Assembly (NCBI GenBank): GCA_900542185.1
Contig: UQMZ01000028.1
Location: forward strand, 1-47,693
DNA from: an uncultured Bacteroidales bacterium
Lineage (GTDB): Bacteria > Bacteroidota > Bacteroidia > Bacteroidales > Muribaculaceae
Length of the DNA stretch: 47,693 nucleotides
Direction of reading: 5' to 3'
Position numbers and translations under genes: made by a program. Shown here one piece after another: positions 6,368 to 14,475 of this stretch (its first letter is position 1; every line of letters begins with the position of its first letter). The notes beneath the pieces were generated by a model. The model did no database searches and was not told where the DNA came from. It worked only from the letters and a program-made list of their open reading frames with translations.

Positions 6368-8212
6368 TTACAGCATCGAGGCGATGCCGGACTCGTTGAT
6401 CAGGGTGTAGACCTTGTTGCCGTTTGGTGTCAGCGACGGATCGGGCAGTGCGAACAGACGTGCTATGATGTCCTCCATCTCGCGGTTGGATAGCTTTACG
6501 CCACGGCGGATGGCGCCGGAACGGGCCATGACCAGAGCCACCTTCTGCCGCAACGTGGCACCGGGATGATATTCGTTGCCGTAGTTCACGGAATCCTCGG
6601 TGACTGAATCAAGCACACGCAGCAGCACATCCTTGGCCTCGTGCGCCTTGACCATCGACGGCACGGCATTGATCTGCCAGTCGCTGTCGCTGAGATACTC
6701 CAGCGAGAAACCGAGGCCCTCCATGTTGCCGAGTACGCCGGCCAATGCCATCTGCTGGCTTTCGTCCAGAGTCACCTTCTCGGGAAACATCAGCGGCTGC
6801 GACACCACATCCTGATGACCCGCACGCTGCAGATACTCCTCATATAGTATCTTGACATGCGCCCTATGCTGGTCTATCACTAACAGACGCTCGCCCTGAG
6901 TCGTTATGATGTATTTCTGATTGAACTGTATGCATATCGCACCCATTCCCGACGTCATGTCGCCGGAATCAAGAGCCGGCATCCGCCCGACGGGTGTCTC
7001 CTGTCGTGCGGAATTACGGTTAACGGCCGGATCCGGATACATGTCGCTCCAGTTACGCGTCACCTGTGTGGGACGGTAGTTCTGACCTATGGCGTGACGC
7101 TTCATTTCCTCGAAGGGATTGTAATCGGGCCGGAATCCCATATCCGGAGCTTTCGGCATCTCGCCCTGCTGCAACGGACGCACGTCAAGCTCGTCGGAAT
7201 TGAAGTCGATGCTCGGCACGGCCGAAAACTTGCCCAACGATGTCTTGACCGCCTGCGTCAGGATAGGCCATATCGCATTCTCGTTCTCGAACTTTATCTC
7301 GTTCTTGGTGGGATGTATGTTCACGTCGATGGTGTCGGGACTCACCGTGAACACTATGAAGTAACAGGGCTGCGTGCCGGGAGCTATCAGATTCTCGTAG
7401 CATGCCGTTATGGCCTTGTGGAAATAGGGATGTCGCATGTTGCGGCCGTTCACTATCAGATACTGCAGCGGATTGCGCCTGCGCGCGAATTCGGGACGCG
7501 ATATGAAGCCCTCTATCTTCACTATCGGCGTGTCGATGTCCACCGGTAGCAGATGGTCGCTCTTAAGCGTGTTTTTCCATATATCCTCTATGCGCTGGCG
7601 CAATGTGCCGGGGCGCAGCTCTATGACGCGCGATCCGGTGTCTATGCCGAGGCGCAGTCTGTGGTTCACCAGTGCCAGTCGCTCGAACTCGCGCATGATG
7701 TTGCTCAGTTCCACACTGTCGCTCTTCAGGAACTTGCGCCGTGCCGGCACGTTGAAGAACAGGCGCTTCACGGCTATCACCGTTCCCTGGTCAGTGGCTA
7801 TGGGCTGCTGGCTCTTTACCTTCGATGCCTCTATGACAAGATGCGTGCCCAACTGTTCGCCGCTCTTGCGCGTTTTCAGCTCCACTTCAGATATGGCGCA
7901 GATTGATGGCAATGCCTCACCGCGGAAGCCCATGCTGTGAAGTGTAAAGAGGTCGCCGGCCTGTCGTATCTTGGACGTAGCATGGCGTTCAAACGCCATG
8001 CGGGCGTCCGTCTCCGACATTCCCGTGCCGTTGTCCCGCACCTGTATCAGTGTCTTGCCGGCATCACGTATAACGATGTTGATTTCCGTGGCGCCCGCAT
8101 CGACCGAGTTCTCTACAAGTTCCTTGATCACCGACGCCGGCCGCTGTATCACCTCGCCGGCCGCTATCTGGTTGGCCACCGAATCCGGCAGCAGCTTGAT
8201 TATATCGCTCAT
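6368..8212 (-). CDS. mutL: DNA mismatch repair protein MutL
   Basis: 614 residues. The GHKL ATPase core is complete: motif I ELVENSVDAGA (31-41, catalytic Glu34), motif II DNGTGM (60-65) and motif III GFRGEAL (96-102), followed by the MutL signature NVPARRKFLK. A variable linker (about 335-420) joins the C-terminal dimerisation domain. The usual endonuclease motif DQHAxxExxxxE reads DQHRAHVKILYE at 447-458, with the Ala and the first Glu replaced. The C-terminal CPHGRP-like motif is also altered (TPNGNKVY). The nick-making metal site may therefore be absent or rearranged. The gene is last in the lipoprotein-surA-OstA operon, 3 bp after the OstA-like stop codon. MutL couples MutS mismatch recognition to strand removal. 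Confidence 0.97.
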   Translation of the reverse strand: MSDIIKLLPDSVANQIAAGEVIQRPASVIKELVENSVDAGATEINIVIRDAGKTLIQVRDNGTGMSETDARMAFERHATSKIRQAGDLFTLHSMGFRGEALPSICAISEVELKTRKSGEQLGTHLVIEASKVKSQQPIATDQGTVIAVKRLFFNVPARRKFLKSDSVELSNIMREFERLALVNHRLRLGIDTGSRVIELRPGTLRQRIEDIWKNTLKSDHLLPVDIDTPIVKIEGFISRPEFARRRNPLQYLIVNGRNMRHPYFHKAITACYENLIAPGTQPCYFIVFTVSPDTIDVNIHPTKNEIKFENENAIWPILTQAVKTSLGKFSAVPSIDFNSDELDVRPLQQGEMPKAPDMGFRPDYNPFEEMKRHAIGQNYRPTQVTRNWSDMYPDPAVNRNSARQETPVGRMPALDSGDMTSGMGAICIQFNQKYIITTQGERLLVIDQHRAHVKILYEEYLQRAGHQDVVSQPLMFPEKVTLDESQQMALAGVLGNMEGLGFSLEYLSDSDWQINAVPSMVKAHEAKDVLLRVLDSVTEDSVNYGNEYHPGATLRQKVALVMARSGAIRRGVKLSNREMEDIIARLFALPDPSLTPNGNKVYTLINESGIASML

Positions 8213-8215
8213 AGA

Positions 8216-10468
8216 CTATTTCCCCTGCTTTTTGACCGTGCGCACCATTCCCTTGTACTCCGACGGCTTGGGCGGCGCGGCCTTGATGGGTGACGCCTCC
8301 CTGAACCATCGCTCCAGTTCTTCCGGAACCTCGCCGAGTTCGTCTATCCAGCGGACCCTGTCGCCATACCATCCTCGCTGCGGCCTGAGCATGTCCAGCC
8401 ATCGGAAGCCCTGCAGGAATTTCTGCGACTGCTTCACCTGCCCTATCGGCGTAACGGTACCCGACACATCGGGCCACATCTTGAGATGGTCCAGCTTGCC
8501 GTCAACGAAGTCTATGGTCAGATACGAGCTTTCGGCGTTCACCAACTTGTTCACGGTCGAATCCGATTCCTGCGGCAATACTATGGTCTGCACATTGCCT
8601 TCCACTTCCAGACGCTTTATCATCTCGTTGTCGATAAAGGCCTTCATCTTCGTTCCCGACAGCTGCTGATAGAAGTCCTCGTCCACATGCTCGCCGAGTA
8701 TGCCCGATTCTGGCAGATATGCCCAGTCCACTGTGGAGTCATTGAGATGCAGGTCTATGCGATTGCCCATCACCTGACGCTCGCCGCTCCATACCAGAGG
8801 CTTGCGTAGCATGTACATCATCGAGTCGTGCTGCACGTATATCATGGTGTCGGCCACACCCTGCGCGTCCTTGTTGAAGAAACGCGCTTTGCCGATGGCC
8901 TTGGCCACGTGGAAGTCCTTGGGTATCATGAAGGCCGAGTCGCGGCCGAGCTTGTCGAGCCTGGGTCCGGGCGGTGCCGGAGGCACCGTGTCGACGGCAG
9001 CCGGACTGTTGAGGGAAGCCGAGTCTGAAGGGGTGGTAAGGTCGGTAAGGTCGGTAAGGTCTTTAAAGTCCCTAAGGTCCTTAGAGTCCTTAGGGTCCTT
9101 AATGTCCTTAAAGTCTTCGGAAGTATAGACGCTGTCGGGACTTTCTGATGGCTCTGATTCCGACTCCGATTCCGACTCTGATTCCGACTCCGGTTGCGCC
9201 GGCTGTATGCCCCAGCCGGGCAATTGGAACTTATAGGGCAGCAGCGACAGCACAACGGGCATGGAGTCGGCTATCTGCTGCAGCGATTCGAAGCGCGCGA
9301 GTCGCGCGCGTGTGGCGGCCGACAGCATGTTGTCGAGTGAATCGGGCCATACCATCTCCTGCACTATGAACGACAGTATGGTGTCGGCACGCAGGAACAG
9401 CGAGTCGGGGCGCGAATATTCTATCAGCAGCGGGTATTCCGTGGCCATGGCCGTGCGTGTCGAGTCGTTGTATTCGCCGTAGCCTCCTATCAGCTGCACC
9501 TTGCGCGCGGTGTCGGTCAGCACCATGGGCTGCTGGTGCTTGCTCTTGTCGCGGAACATATACGCGCGGCTCAGGCGTGTCAGCTTGTCGTAAATGATGG
9601 AGTCTCCCTCAAGCCAGGTCACGTTGTTGGTGCTGTCCCTGTGCGTGATGGTGGAGCGCGACGTGAGCTGCGCGTGGTCGGTCTGCGTGTCGTACCATCC
9701 CTTGGTGGTCACGATGGTGTCGTTGGCACCCTCTATGACGGTATGGGTGTTGATGTCGGCTATGTGCGTGTCGGTGTTGTAGTCCAGTTCGCTGGTGCGC
9801 AGTTTGTAGCCGTCCTTGTTGTTCACAAGCTTGACGTCATCGCGGAATTTAGCCTGCTTGGTGTTCGGGCTGTATTCGCCGTAAATCGAGGTCAAAGTGT
9901 TGACGTCGTCCTGCAGCACGCCGCCGGTGGTGTACCATCCGCGCTCGTTCATCACGTCATAGTCCAGCGAATCCGTCTTCAGGTTCACGGTGCGGTTCTT
10001 CAGCTCCACCTTGTCGCGCGAGGGTCCGCGCACCAGTGTGGCATGTTTCTCCAGACCGTCGTAGTACAGCTTGTCGGCATATACGAACAGCGTGTCGCCC
10101 TGGCGCATCTCCACGTGTCCGAAGGCATCCATCGAGTTTTTCTCCGGATAGTAATAGGCCGAGTCGCAGAACATCCACATGCCGCCCTGCCGGAACTTGA
10201 CGGTTCCCTTCACTATCTGGAACTCCTCGTATTCATTGGCCGGGCGGAACAGAGAGTCGGCGTGCTCCAGAAACACCTTGTCGTCCTGAAACCTGTTCAC
10301 TCCCGGTATCTGCGGCTTGATGGGCTCGCGCGGCTTGGGACGCGTATAGGTCTCGGTCTTGGGCGTTTTTTTGGCGGACTGCGCCCGGGCGTCGCCGATC
10401 CAGCTCCACGCCAGACTCAGCAGCGCCAGCGCCACCATCAATACTATCGCCTGTCTACCCTTCAGCAT
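8216..10468 (-). CDS. OstA-like protein (LPS-export/LptD N-domain family)
   Basis: 750 residues with an N-terminal signal segment (VALALLSLAWSWIGDARAQ). Residues about 60-390 are repeated beta-jellyroll strands typical of OstA/LptA/LptD-N domains (VKFRQGGMWMFCDSAYYYPE; GHVEMRQGDTLFVYADKLYYDG; TSIYGEYSPNTKQAKFRDDV; DGYKLRTSELDYN). These proteins bind lipopolysaccharide in the periplasm. A low-complexity insert separates this from a second OstA-like block (about 520-690): a Ser-Glu run, then nine Asp-x-Lys/Arg/Thr tripeptides at 452-478 encoded by nine 9-bp DNA repeats. The insert is probably disordered and may vary in length between strains. No LptD barrel is present, so it is a periplasmic bridge or accessory protein. 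It lies between surA and mutL, with 3-6 bp gaps. Confidence 0.85.
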   Translation of the reverse strand: MLKGRQAIVLMVALALLSLAWSWIGDARAQSAKKTPKTETYTRPKPREPIKPQIPGVNRFQDDKVFLEHADSLFRPANEYEEFQIVKGTVKFRQGGMWMFCDSAYYYPEKNSMDAFGHVEMRQGDTLFVYADKLYYDGLEKHATLVRGPSRDKVELKNRTVNLKTDSLDYDVMNERGWYTTGGVLQDDVNTLTSIYGEYSPNTKQAKFRDDVKLVNNKDGYKLRTSELDYNTDTHIADINTHTVIEGANDTIVTTKGWYDTQTDHAQLTSRSTITHRDSTNNVTWLEGDSIIYDKLTRLSRAYMFRDKSKHQQPMVLTDTARKVQLIGGYGEYNDSTRTAMATEYPLLIEYSRPDSLFLRADTILSFIVQEMVWPDSLDNMLSAATRARLARFESLQQIADSMPVVLSLLPYKFQLPGWGIQPAQPESESESESESESEPSESPDSVYTSEDFKDIKDPKDSKDLRDFKDLTDLTDLTTPSDSASLNSPAAVDTVPPAPPGPRLDKLGRDSAFMIPKDFHVAKAIGKARFFNKDAQGVADTMIYVQHDSMMYMLRKPLVWSGERQVMGNRIDLHLNDSTVDWAYLPESGILGEHVDEDFYQQLSGTKMKAFIDNEMIKRLEVEGNVQTIVLPQESDSTVNKLVNAESSYLTIDFVDGKLDHLKMWPDVSGTVTPIGQVKQSQKFLQGFRWLDMLRPQRGWYGDRVRWIDELGEVPEELERWFREASPIKAAPPKPSEYKGMVRTVKKQGK
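9035..9115 (-). repeat. nine tandem 9-bp repeats inside the OstA-like gene
   Basis: Nine consecutive 9-mers, each ending GTC on the plus strand, including three identical GGTAAGGTC copies. They encode (Asp-x-Lys/Arg/Thr)9. The period is a multiple of three, so copy-number change keeps the frame. A neighbouring Ser-Glu tract (near 9131-9190) is a second simple repeat. Confidence 0.95.
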
Positions 10469-10474
10469 CTTCGC

Positions 10475-11833
10475 TTATTTGATCCAGCCTTCGTACTGGA
10501 ATTCGCAGCCCTCCCAGCCGTCCGTTATCTTGGTATACGTGTTTTTGATTTTCTTTTCAATCCATTCCTTCAGGATACGTTGCTTCTCGTAATTCTCATA
10601 CATGCCCTTTATCATGTTGAAGTCATCGGCCAGCGTCGCCTTATGTCCGGGAATGCGCTTGGTGAGGCGCACTATCGACACCACGTCGCGGTTCTTGCGC
10701 GGATCCTTCATTATGAACGCTTCCGAAATATCGCCGGGTTGCATCAACTCCAGTTTCTCGGCGGCCTCGGCTGGGAGGTCCTGCATCTCGAAGCGGTTGC
10801 TGCCGGTCTTGGGATTGATCATGATTCCCTTGTTGTTCTTGGTGTCCTTGTCCTGCGACACAAAGCGCGCGGCCTCCTCGAACGAGAACACACCTCCCAC
10901 TATCTCCTTGCGCAGCGAGTCAAGACGCACCACGGCGGTGTTCAGGTCCTTGGCAGCCACCTTAGGGGTGAGAAGTATGTGACGCACGTTCACCTGGTCG
11001 CCTCGCTTGTCTATCAGCTGGATGATGTGATAGCCATACTCGGTCTCCACGATACGCGACACCTTCTTGGGGTCGTTCAGGTTGAATGCCACGGCCGAAA
11101 ACTCCGGCACGAAGTCGGCGCGGCCGTGATAGCCCAGCTCGCCACCCTGCATGGCCGATCCGTCCTCGCTGTATGCGATGGCCAGGGTCGAGAATTCGGC
11201 CTCACCCTTGTTGATTCGGTCGGAATATTCGCGCAGCCGGGCCTTGATATCGTCTATCTCCTGCTGCGGAATCTCGGGATTGATGGTGATGATCTGAGCC
11301 TCCACCTGCATCGGCACGTAGGGGATGCTGTCCTCTGGCAGCGAGGCGTAATATTTCTTCACCTCGTTGGGGGTACCCTTCACGTTCTTGGTCAGCGAAT
11401 TCTGCACCTGCTCGATGATGTAGTTGTTGCGCATCATGTCCATCAGCTGCGTGCGCAGCGCCGGCATGCTCTTGTGGAAATACTCCTCCACTTTCTCGCG
11501 TGAGCCGAGATTGGCCACGAAGTAATCTATACGCTTGTCTACCTGCGAGGCCACCTGGTTCTCGGGAGCCTCCACGGTGTCTATCTTGGCCTGGTGCAGA
11601 AACAGCTTGTCCACGGCCATCCGCTCGGGTATGACGCAATACGGGTCGCCTCCGAGGTTCACGCCCTCCGAGCGCAACTGCGAATACTGCTCCTCGACGT
11701 CCGACTTGAAGATAGCCTCGTCGCCTACTATCCACGCCACCTCGTCCACCACGTTCTTCTGTATCGCCGCGGCTGCGGTCACCACGACCATCGCTGTCAT
11801 CACGGCTCCTGTGGCCAGTTTCAACTTATTCAT
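10475..11833 (-). CDS. surA: SurA-like periplasmic peptidyl-prolyl isomerase/chaperone
   Basis: 452 residues. A signal peptide (about 1-23) is followed by the SurA N-domain (DEVAWIVGDEAIFKSDVEEQY, 30-50). Two parvulin domains follow: the first about 175-275 (QVEAQIITINPEI, then GGELGYHGRADFVPEFSAVAF and YGYHIIQLIDKR), the second beginning at VNVRHILLTPKV (281-292). SurA escorts unfolded outer-membrane proteins across the periplasm. It lies 5 bp downstream of a related lipoprotein and 6 bp upstream of the OstA-like gene, consistent with an outer-membrane biogenesis operon. Length and order fit the family. Confidence 0.92.
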   Translation of the reverse strand: MNKLKLATGAVMTAMVVVTAAAAIQKNVVDEVAWIVGDEAIFKSDVEEQYSQLRSEGVNLGGDPYCVIPERMAVDKLFLHQAKIDTVEAPENQVASQVDKRIDYFVANLGSREKVEEYFHKSMPALRTQLMDMMRNNYIIEQVQNSLTKNVKGTPNEVKKYYASLPEDSIPYVPMQVEAQIITINPEIPQQEIDDIKARLREYSDRINKGEAEFSTLAIAYSEDGSAMQGGELGYHGRADFVPEFSAVAFNLNDPKKVSRIVETEYGYHIIQLIDKRGDQVNVRHILLTPKVAAKDLNTAVVRLDSLRKEIVGGVFSFEEAARFVSQDKDTKNNKGIMINPKTGSNRFEMQDLPAEAAEKLELMQPGDISEAFIMKDPRKNRDVVSIVRLTKRIPGHKATLADDFNMIKGMYENYEKQRILKEWIEKKIKNTYTKITDGWEGCEFQYEGWIK

Positions 11834-11838
11834 AATGT

Positions 11839-12756
11839 TTATCTTTTTTCTGTTTGCAGTTCCGAGATCTTTCCGGTCGCAGGGTCGTACAGTCCTTTGC
11901 GCAGGCGTCCTTCCTTGATCTCGTGTCTATATATGTCGGAAATCATGTTGTCGCGGCGACTGGCGATGTCGGCCTGACGCAGAGTCTCGCGTATACGTTC
12001 GCGGGCGTAGTCCTGAGGCATCTTCTCGCCGCTCCCCACATATTCCGATATGTGTATTATATAGACCGAGCCGCCATAGCTGGTCTCGAAATCCTTGTTG
12101 TCCTGCAGAAACGCGTCGGCATCGAAGAACCGGTACGGCACCAGGTCGGCGACTTCGTGCCAGTCATGCCATCTGTCAAGGAAATACTCGTACTGTGTGG
12201 CACCGCGCAGCCCTTTTTTCTCCATCCGGTCCAGCGAGTGGTCGCCGGGGGTCTTCATCCATTCCCTTATGGCCGGCAGATTGGAGTCGTCCTCGGGCAC
12301 CTTGACGAATATTCCCTTCACCACGGGTTCCTCAAGTATCATGGAGTCACGTCGTTGGTTCAGATACCTGTCTACGCGGCGGTTGCTTACGCCCTGGTCG
12401 CCGGTGCGGTCCATCATACTCAGGTACTTGCTAAGTATCAGGTCATTCCGATACTGCTCTACCATGCGGTCTACCTCCTCCATGTCGGGAATGTTGCGTT
12501 CGGCAAACTCCGTGAGCACCTGCCGCCGCAGCCAGGTCTCGATGATGCTGCGGAACATGGCTATGCTGTCGGCCGGCTCCAGACCACGGGGAATCTGACG
12601 CAACACAGTCTGAAGCATCAGGCTCGTATCGCCCACTGCAACCACCTCCACGTCACAGACTTCGGAACGCGCGGCATTCTTCCGGCAACCGCTCGTCGCG
12701 ATCGCCAGCACCGCCAACAGGGGTATCAAAAACCGGCTGATTTTCCGTAAGTCCAT
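11839..12756 (-). CDS. SurA/PpiC N-domain-like lipoprotein
   Basis: 305 residues with lipobox IATSGC (Cys24), so membrane-anchored in the periplasm. The helical N-terminal region (AMFRSIIETWLRRQVLTEFAERNIPDMEEVDRMVEQYRNDLI) resembles the SurA/PpiC chaperone domain. The next part (EEPVVKGIFVKVPEDDSNLP, then SVYIIHISEYVGSGE) is where a parvulin domain would lie. I see no clear active-site pattern there, so it is probably a non-catalytic chaperone relative. It is the first gene of the operon with surA, OstA-like and mutL. The ATG is only about 4-6 nt from the predicted transcription start, so its mRNA may be nearly leaderless. Confidence 0.82.
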   Translation of the reverse strand: MDLRKISRFLIPLLAVLAIATSGCRKNAARSEVCDVEVVAVGDTSLMLQTVLRQIPRGLEPADSIAMFRSIIETWLRRQVLTEFAERNIPDMEEVDRMVEQYRNDLILSKYLSMMDRTGDQGVSNRRVDRYLNQRRDSMILEEPVVKGIFVKVPEDDSNLPAIREWMKTPGDHSLDRMEKKGLRGATQYEYFLDRWHDWHEVADLVPYRFFDADAFLQDNKDFETSYGGSVYIIHISEYVGSGEKMPQDYARERIRETLRQADIASRRDNMISDIYRHEIKEGRLRKGLYDPATGKISELQTEKR

Positions 12757-12765
12757 ATCAAGCTA

Positions 12766-12796
12766 CAAATTTACGATTTTTTTGTAACTCCACAAA
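12766..12796 (-). promoter_or_regulatory. promoter of lipoprotein-surA-OstA-mutL operon
   Basis: Minus strand TTTG, 19 bp, TAAATTTG: a perfect match to the Bacteroides -33/-7 consensus. The predicted start is near 12760, almost at the ATG (12756). Confidence 0.85.
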
Positions 12797-12802
12797 ATGA
12801 AA

Positions 12803-12851
12803 GTTCCGGACCTGCCCGTCATCGTCAAGATGAACCGGGCATTTCCGGAAC
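12803..12851 (-). terminator. terminator of the arabinose operon
   Basis: GTTCCGGA (12803-12810) pairs with TCCGGAAC (12844-12851). An inner TGCCCG/CGGGCA and a further TCATC/GATGA pairing make a long interrupted stem. On the minus strand a T-rich stretch (TTTCATTTTG) follows. It ends transcription from the kinase gene just upstream of the surA operon promoter. Confidence 0.8.
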
Positions 12852-12880
12852 CATTATCAGGTATAGGTATGCTTATAGAG

Positions 12881-14470
12881 TCAGCGTAACTCCACCGCCT
12901 TTTGTTCCACAGGCAGTTTTCTTAGATAATTCTTGAGATAAGCGTCAAAACCGGCCACCTCCTCTTGCGTGGCCATTATTTCGGTTCCCTTGTTGCCGGC
13001 GAACACCTCGCTGTCAAGCCATTCGTCAAGAGGCTTTGCAGCATCGTTGTTCACCAGATAGGATGCGAGCAGGGCCATACCCCAGGCACCGCCCTCGCCG
13101 GCTGTCTCCATAACGGAGATGGGGGCGTTCAGGGCCGACGACAGAATGCGCTGGCCCACGCCGGGGGTCTTGAACAGACCGCCGTGACCGGTGATGCGGT
13201 CCACCTTCACATTCTCGTCATGGAACAGGATGTCGTTGCCTATCTTCAGCACGGCCACAGATGCGTTCAGGTTGGCGCGCATGAAGTTGGCCAGCGAGAA
13301 CCTGTCGTTGACGCTGCGCACGAACAGGGGCGATCCCTCAGTGAGTCCAATCACGGGTTCGCCGGAGAACAGGTTGTAGCTTACCAGTCCGCCGCAGTCC
13401 TTGTCGCCTGTCAGGGCGTTGCTGTACAGCTTGCCGTATATCTCGCCTATGTCGCATTTCACGCCCATCAGTTCGGCGAACTCGCGGAATATGCCCACCC
13501 AGGCGTTCAGGTCGGAGGTACAGTTGTTGCAATGCACCATTGCAACAGGGCTTCCGTCGGGAGTCGTCACCATGTCAATGGCCTCGTAAGGGCGGCTCAG
13601 CTCCTTCTCCAGCACTATCATCGAGAACGATGATGTACCGGCCGAGACGTTGCCGGTGCGCTGACGCACGGAGTTTGTGGCCACCATTCCGGTACCTGCG
13701 TCACCTTCCGGCGGACACATCGGTATGCCGGCCTTCAGCTTGCCGCTGACATCCAGTCGGGATGCGCCCTCGGCGGTAAGGACACCGGCCTCGGCACCTG
13801 CCACCAATACCTCGGGAAGGATCTCGGCGAGTTTCCTGCCGAAGCCTTTGCCGGCTGCCAATTCATCGAACTTGGCCACCATCGCGGCGTCATAGTTCTT
13901 GGTCTTCGAATCCACGGGCATCATACCGGAAGCATCGCCTATGCCTATCACCTTGCGGCCTGTCAGCTGCCAGTGTATGTAGCCGGCCAGTGTGGTGATG
14001 AACGCCACATCCTTAACGTGCGGTTCATCGTCGAGTATCACCTGATACAGGTGCGACAGGCTCCAGCGCAACGGCATGTTGAAGTTGAACAGCTCGGACA
14101 GTTCCCTGGCGGCGACTCCGGTGTTGGTGTTGCGCCACGTGCGGAAGGGAGCCAGCATCCCGTCGTCCTTGTCAAAGGCCATATAGCCGTGCATCATCGC
14201 ACTGATGCCTATGGCGGCGAGCCTCTCGATCTCCACGCCATATTCATTGCGGACATTAGCGGCGAGGTCGGCGTAGCAGGCCTGCACACCGCTCCAGATG
14301 TCCTCCAGTGAATATGTCCACAGCCCGTTCTCAAGACGGTTTTCCCATTCGTGGCTGCCCTGGGCTATCGGCTTGCTTTCGCCGTCGATCAGCACGGCCT
14401 TGATGCGGGTAGAGCCGAACTCGATTCCGAGCACGGCCTTACCCTGTTGTATCGTCGATTTAGCGTCCAT
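12881..14470 (-). CDS. araB: FGGY-family carbohydrate kinase, probable L-ribulokinase
   Basis: 529 residues. The FGGY N-terminal motif is LGIEFGSTRIKAVLIDGESK (14-33). A substrate-side motif ISAMMHGYMAF and the C-terminal nucleotide-binding block (DRITGHGGLFKTPGVGQRIL; GEGGAWGMALLA) follow. The family phosphorylates sugars such as L-ribulose or D-xylulose. Sequence alone does not settle the substrate, but position as the last gene of an operon with L-arabinose isomerase and L-ribulose-5-phosphate 4-epimerase makes L-ribulokinase the likely role. It is distinct from the classical E. coli AraB subgroup and resembles the Bacteroides type. It starts 5 bp after the araA stop codon and is followed by a strong terminator. 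Confidence 0.88.
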   Translation of the reverse strand: MDAKSTIQQGKAVLGIEFGSTRIKAVLIDGESKPIAQGSHEWENRLENGLWTYSLEDIWSGVQACYADLAANVRNEYGVEIERLAAIGISAMMHGYMAFDKDDGMLAPFRTWRNTNTGVAARELSELFNFNMPLRWSLSHLYQVILDDEPHVKDVAFITTLAGYIHWQLTGRKVIGIGDASGMMPVDSKTKNYDAAMVAKFDELAAGKGFGRKLAEILPEVLVAGAEAGVLTAEGASRLDVSGKLKAGIPMCPPEGDAGTGMVATNSVRQRTGNVSAGTSSFSMIVLEKELSRPYEAIDMVTTPDGSPVAMVHCNNCTSDLNAWVGIFREFAELMGVKCDIGEIYGKLYSNALTGDKDCGGLVSYNLFSGEPVIGLTEGSPLFVRSVNDRFSLANFMRANLNASVAVLKIGNDILFHDENVKVDRITGHGGLFKTPGVGQRILSSALNAPISVMETAGEGGAWGMALLASYLVNNDAAKPLDEWLDSEVFAGNKGTEIMATQEEVAGFDAYLKNYLRKLPVEQKAVELR

Positions 14471-14475
14471 CCCGC

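Noticed and set aside
9536..11503. 655-residue plus-strand frame antisense to the OstA-like and surA genes
   Set aside because: It is a shadow in GC-rich coding DNA: His/Val/Leu-rich with no domain pattern, and opposite to two well-supported genes.
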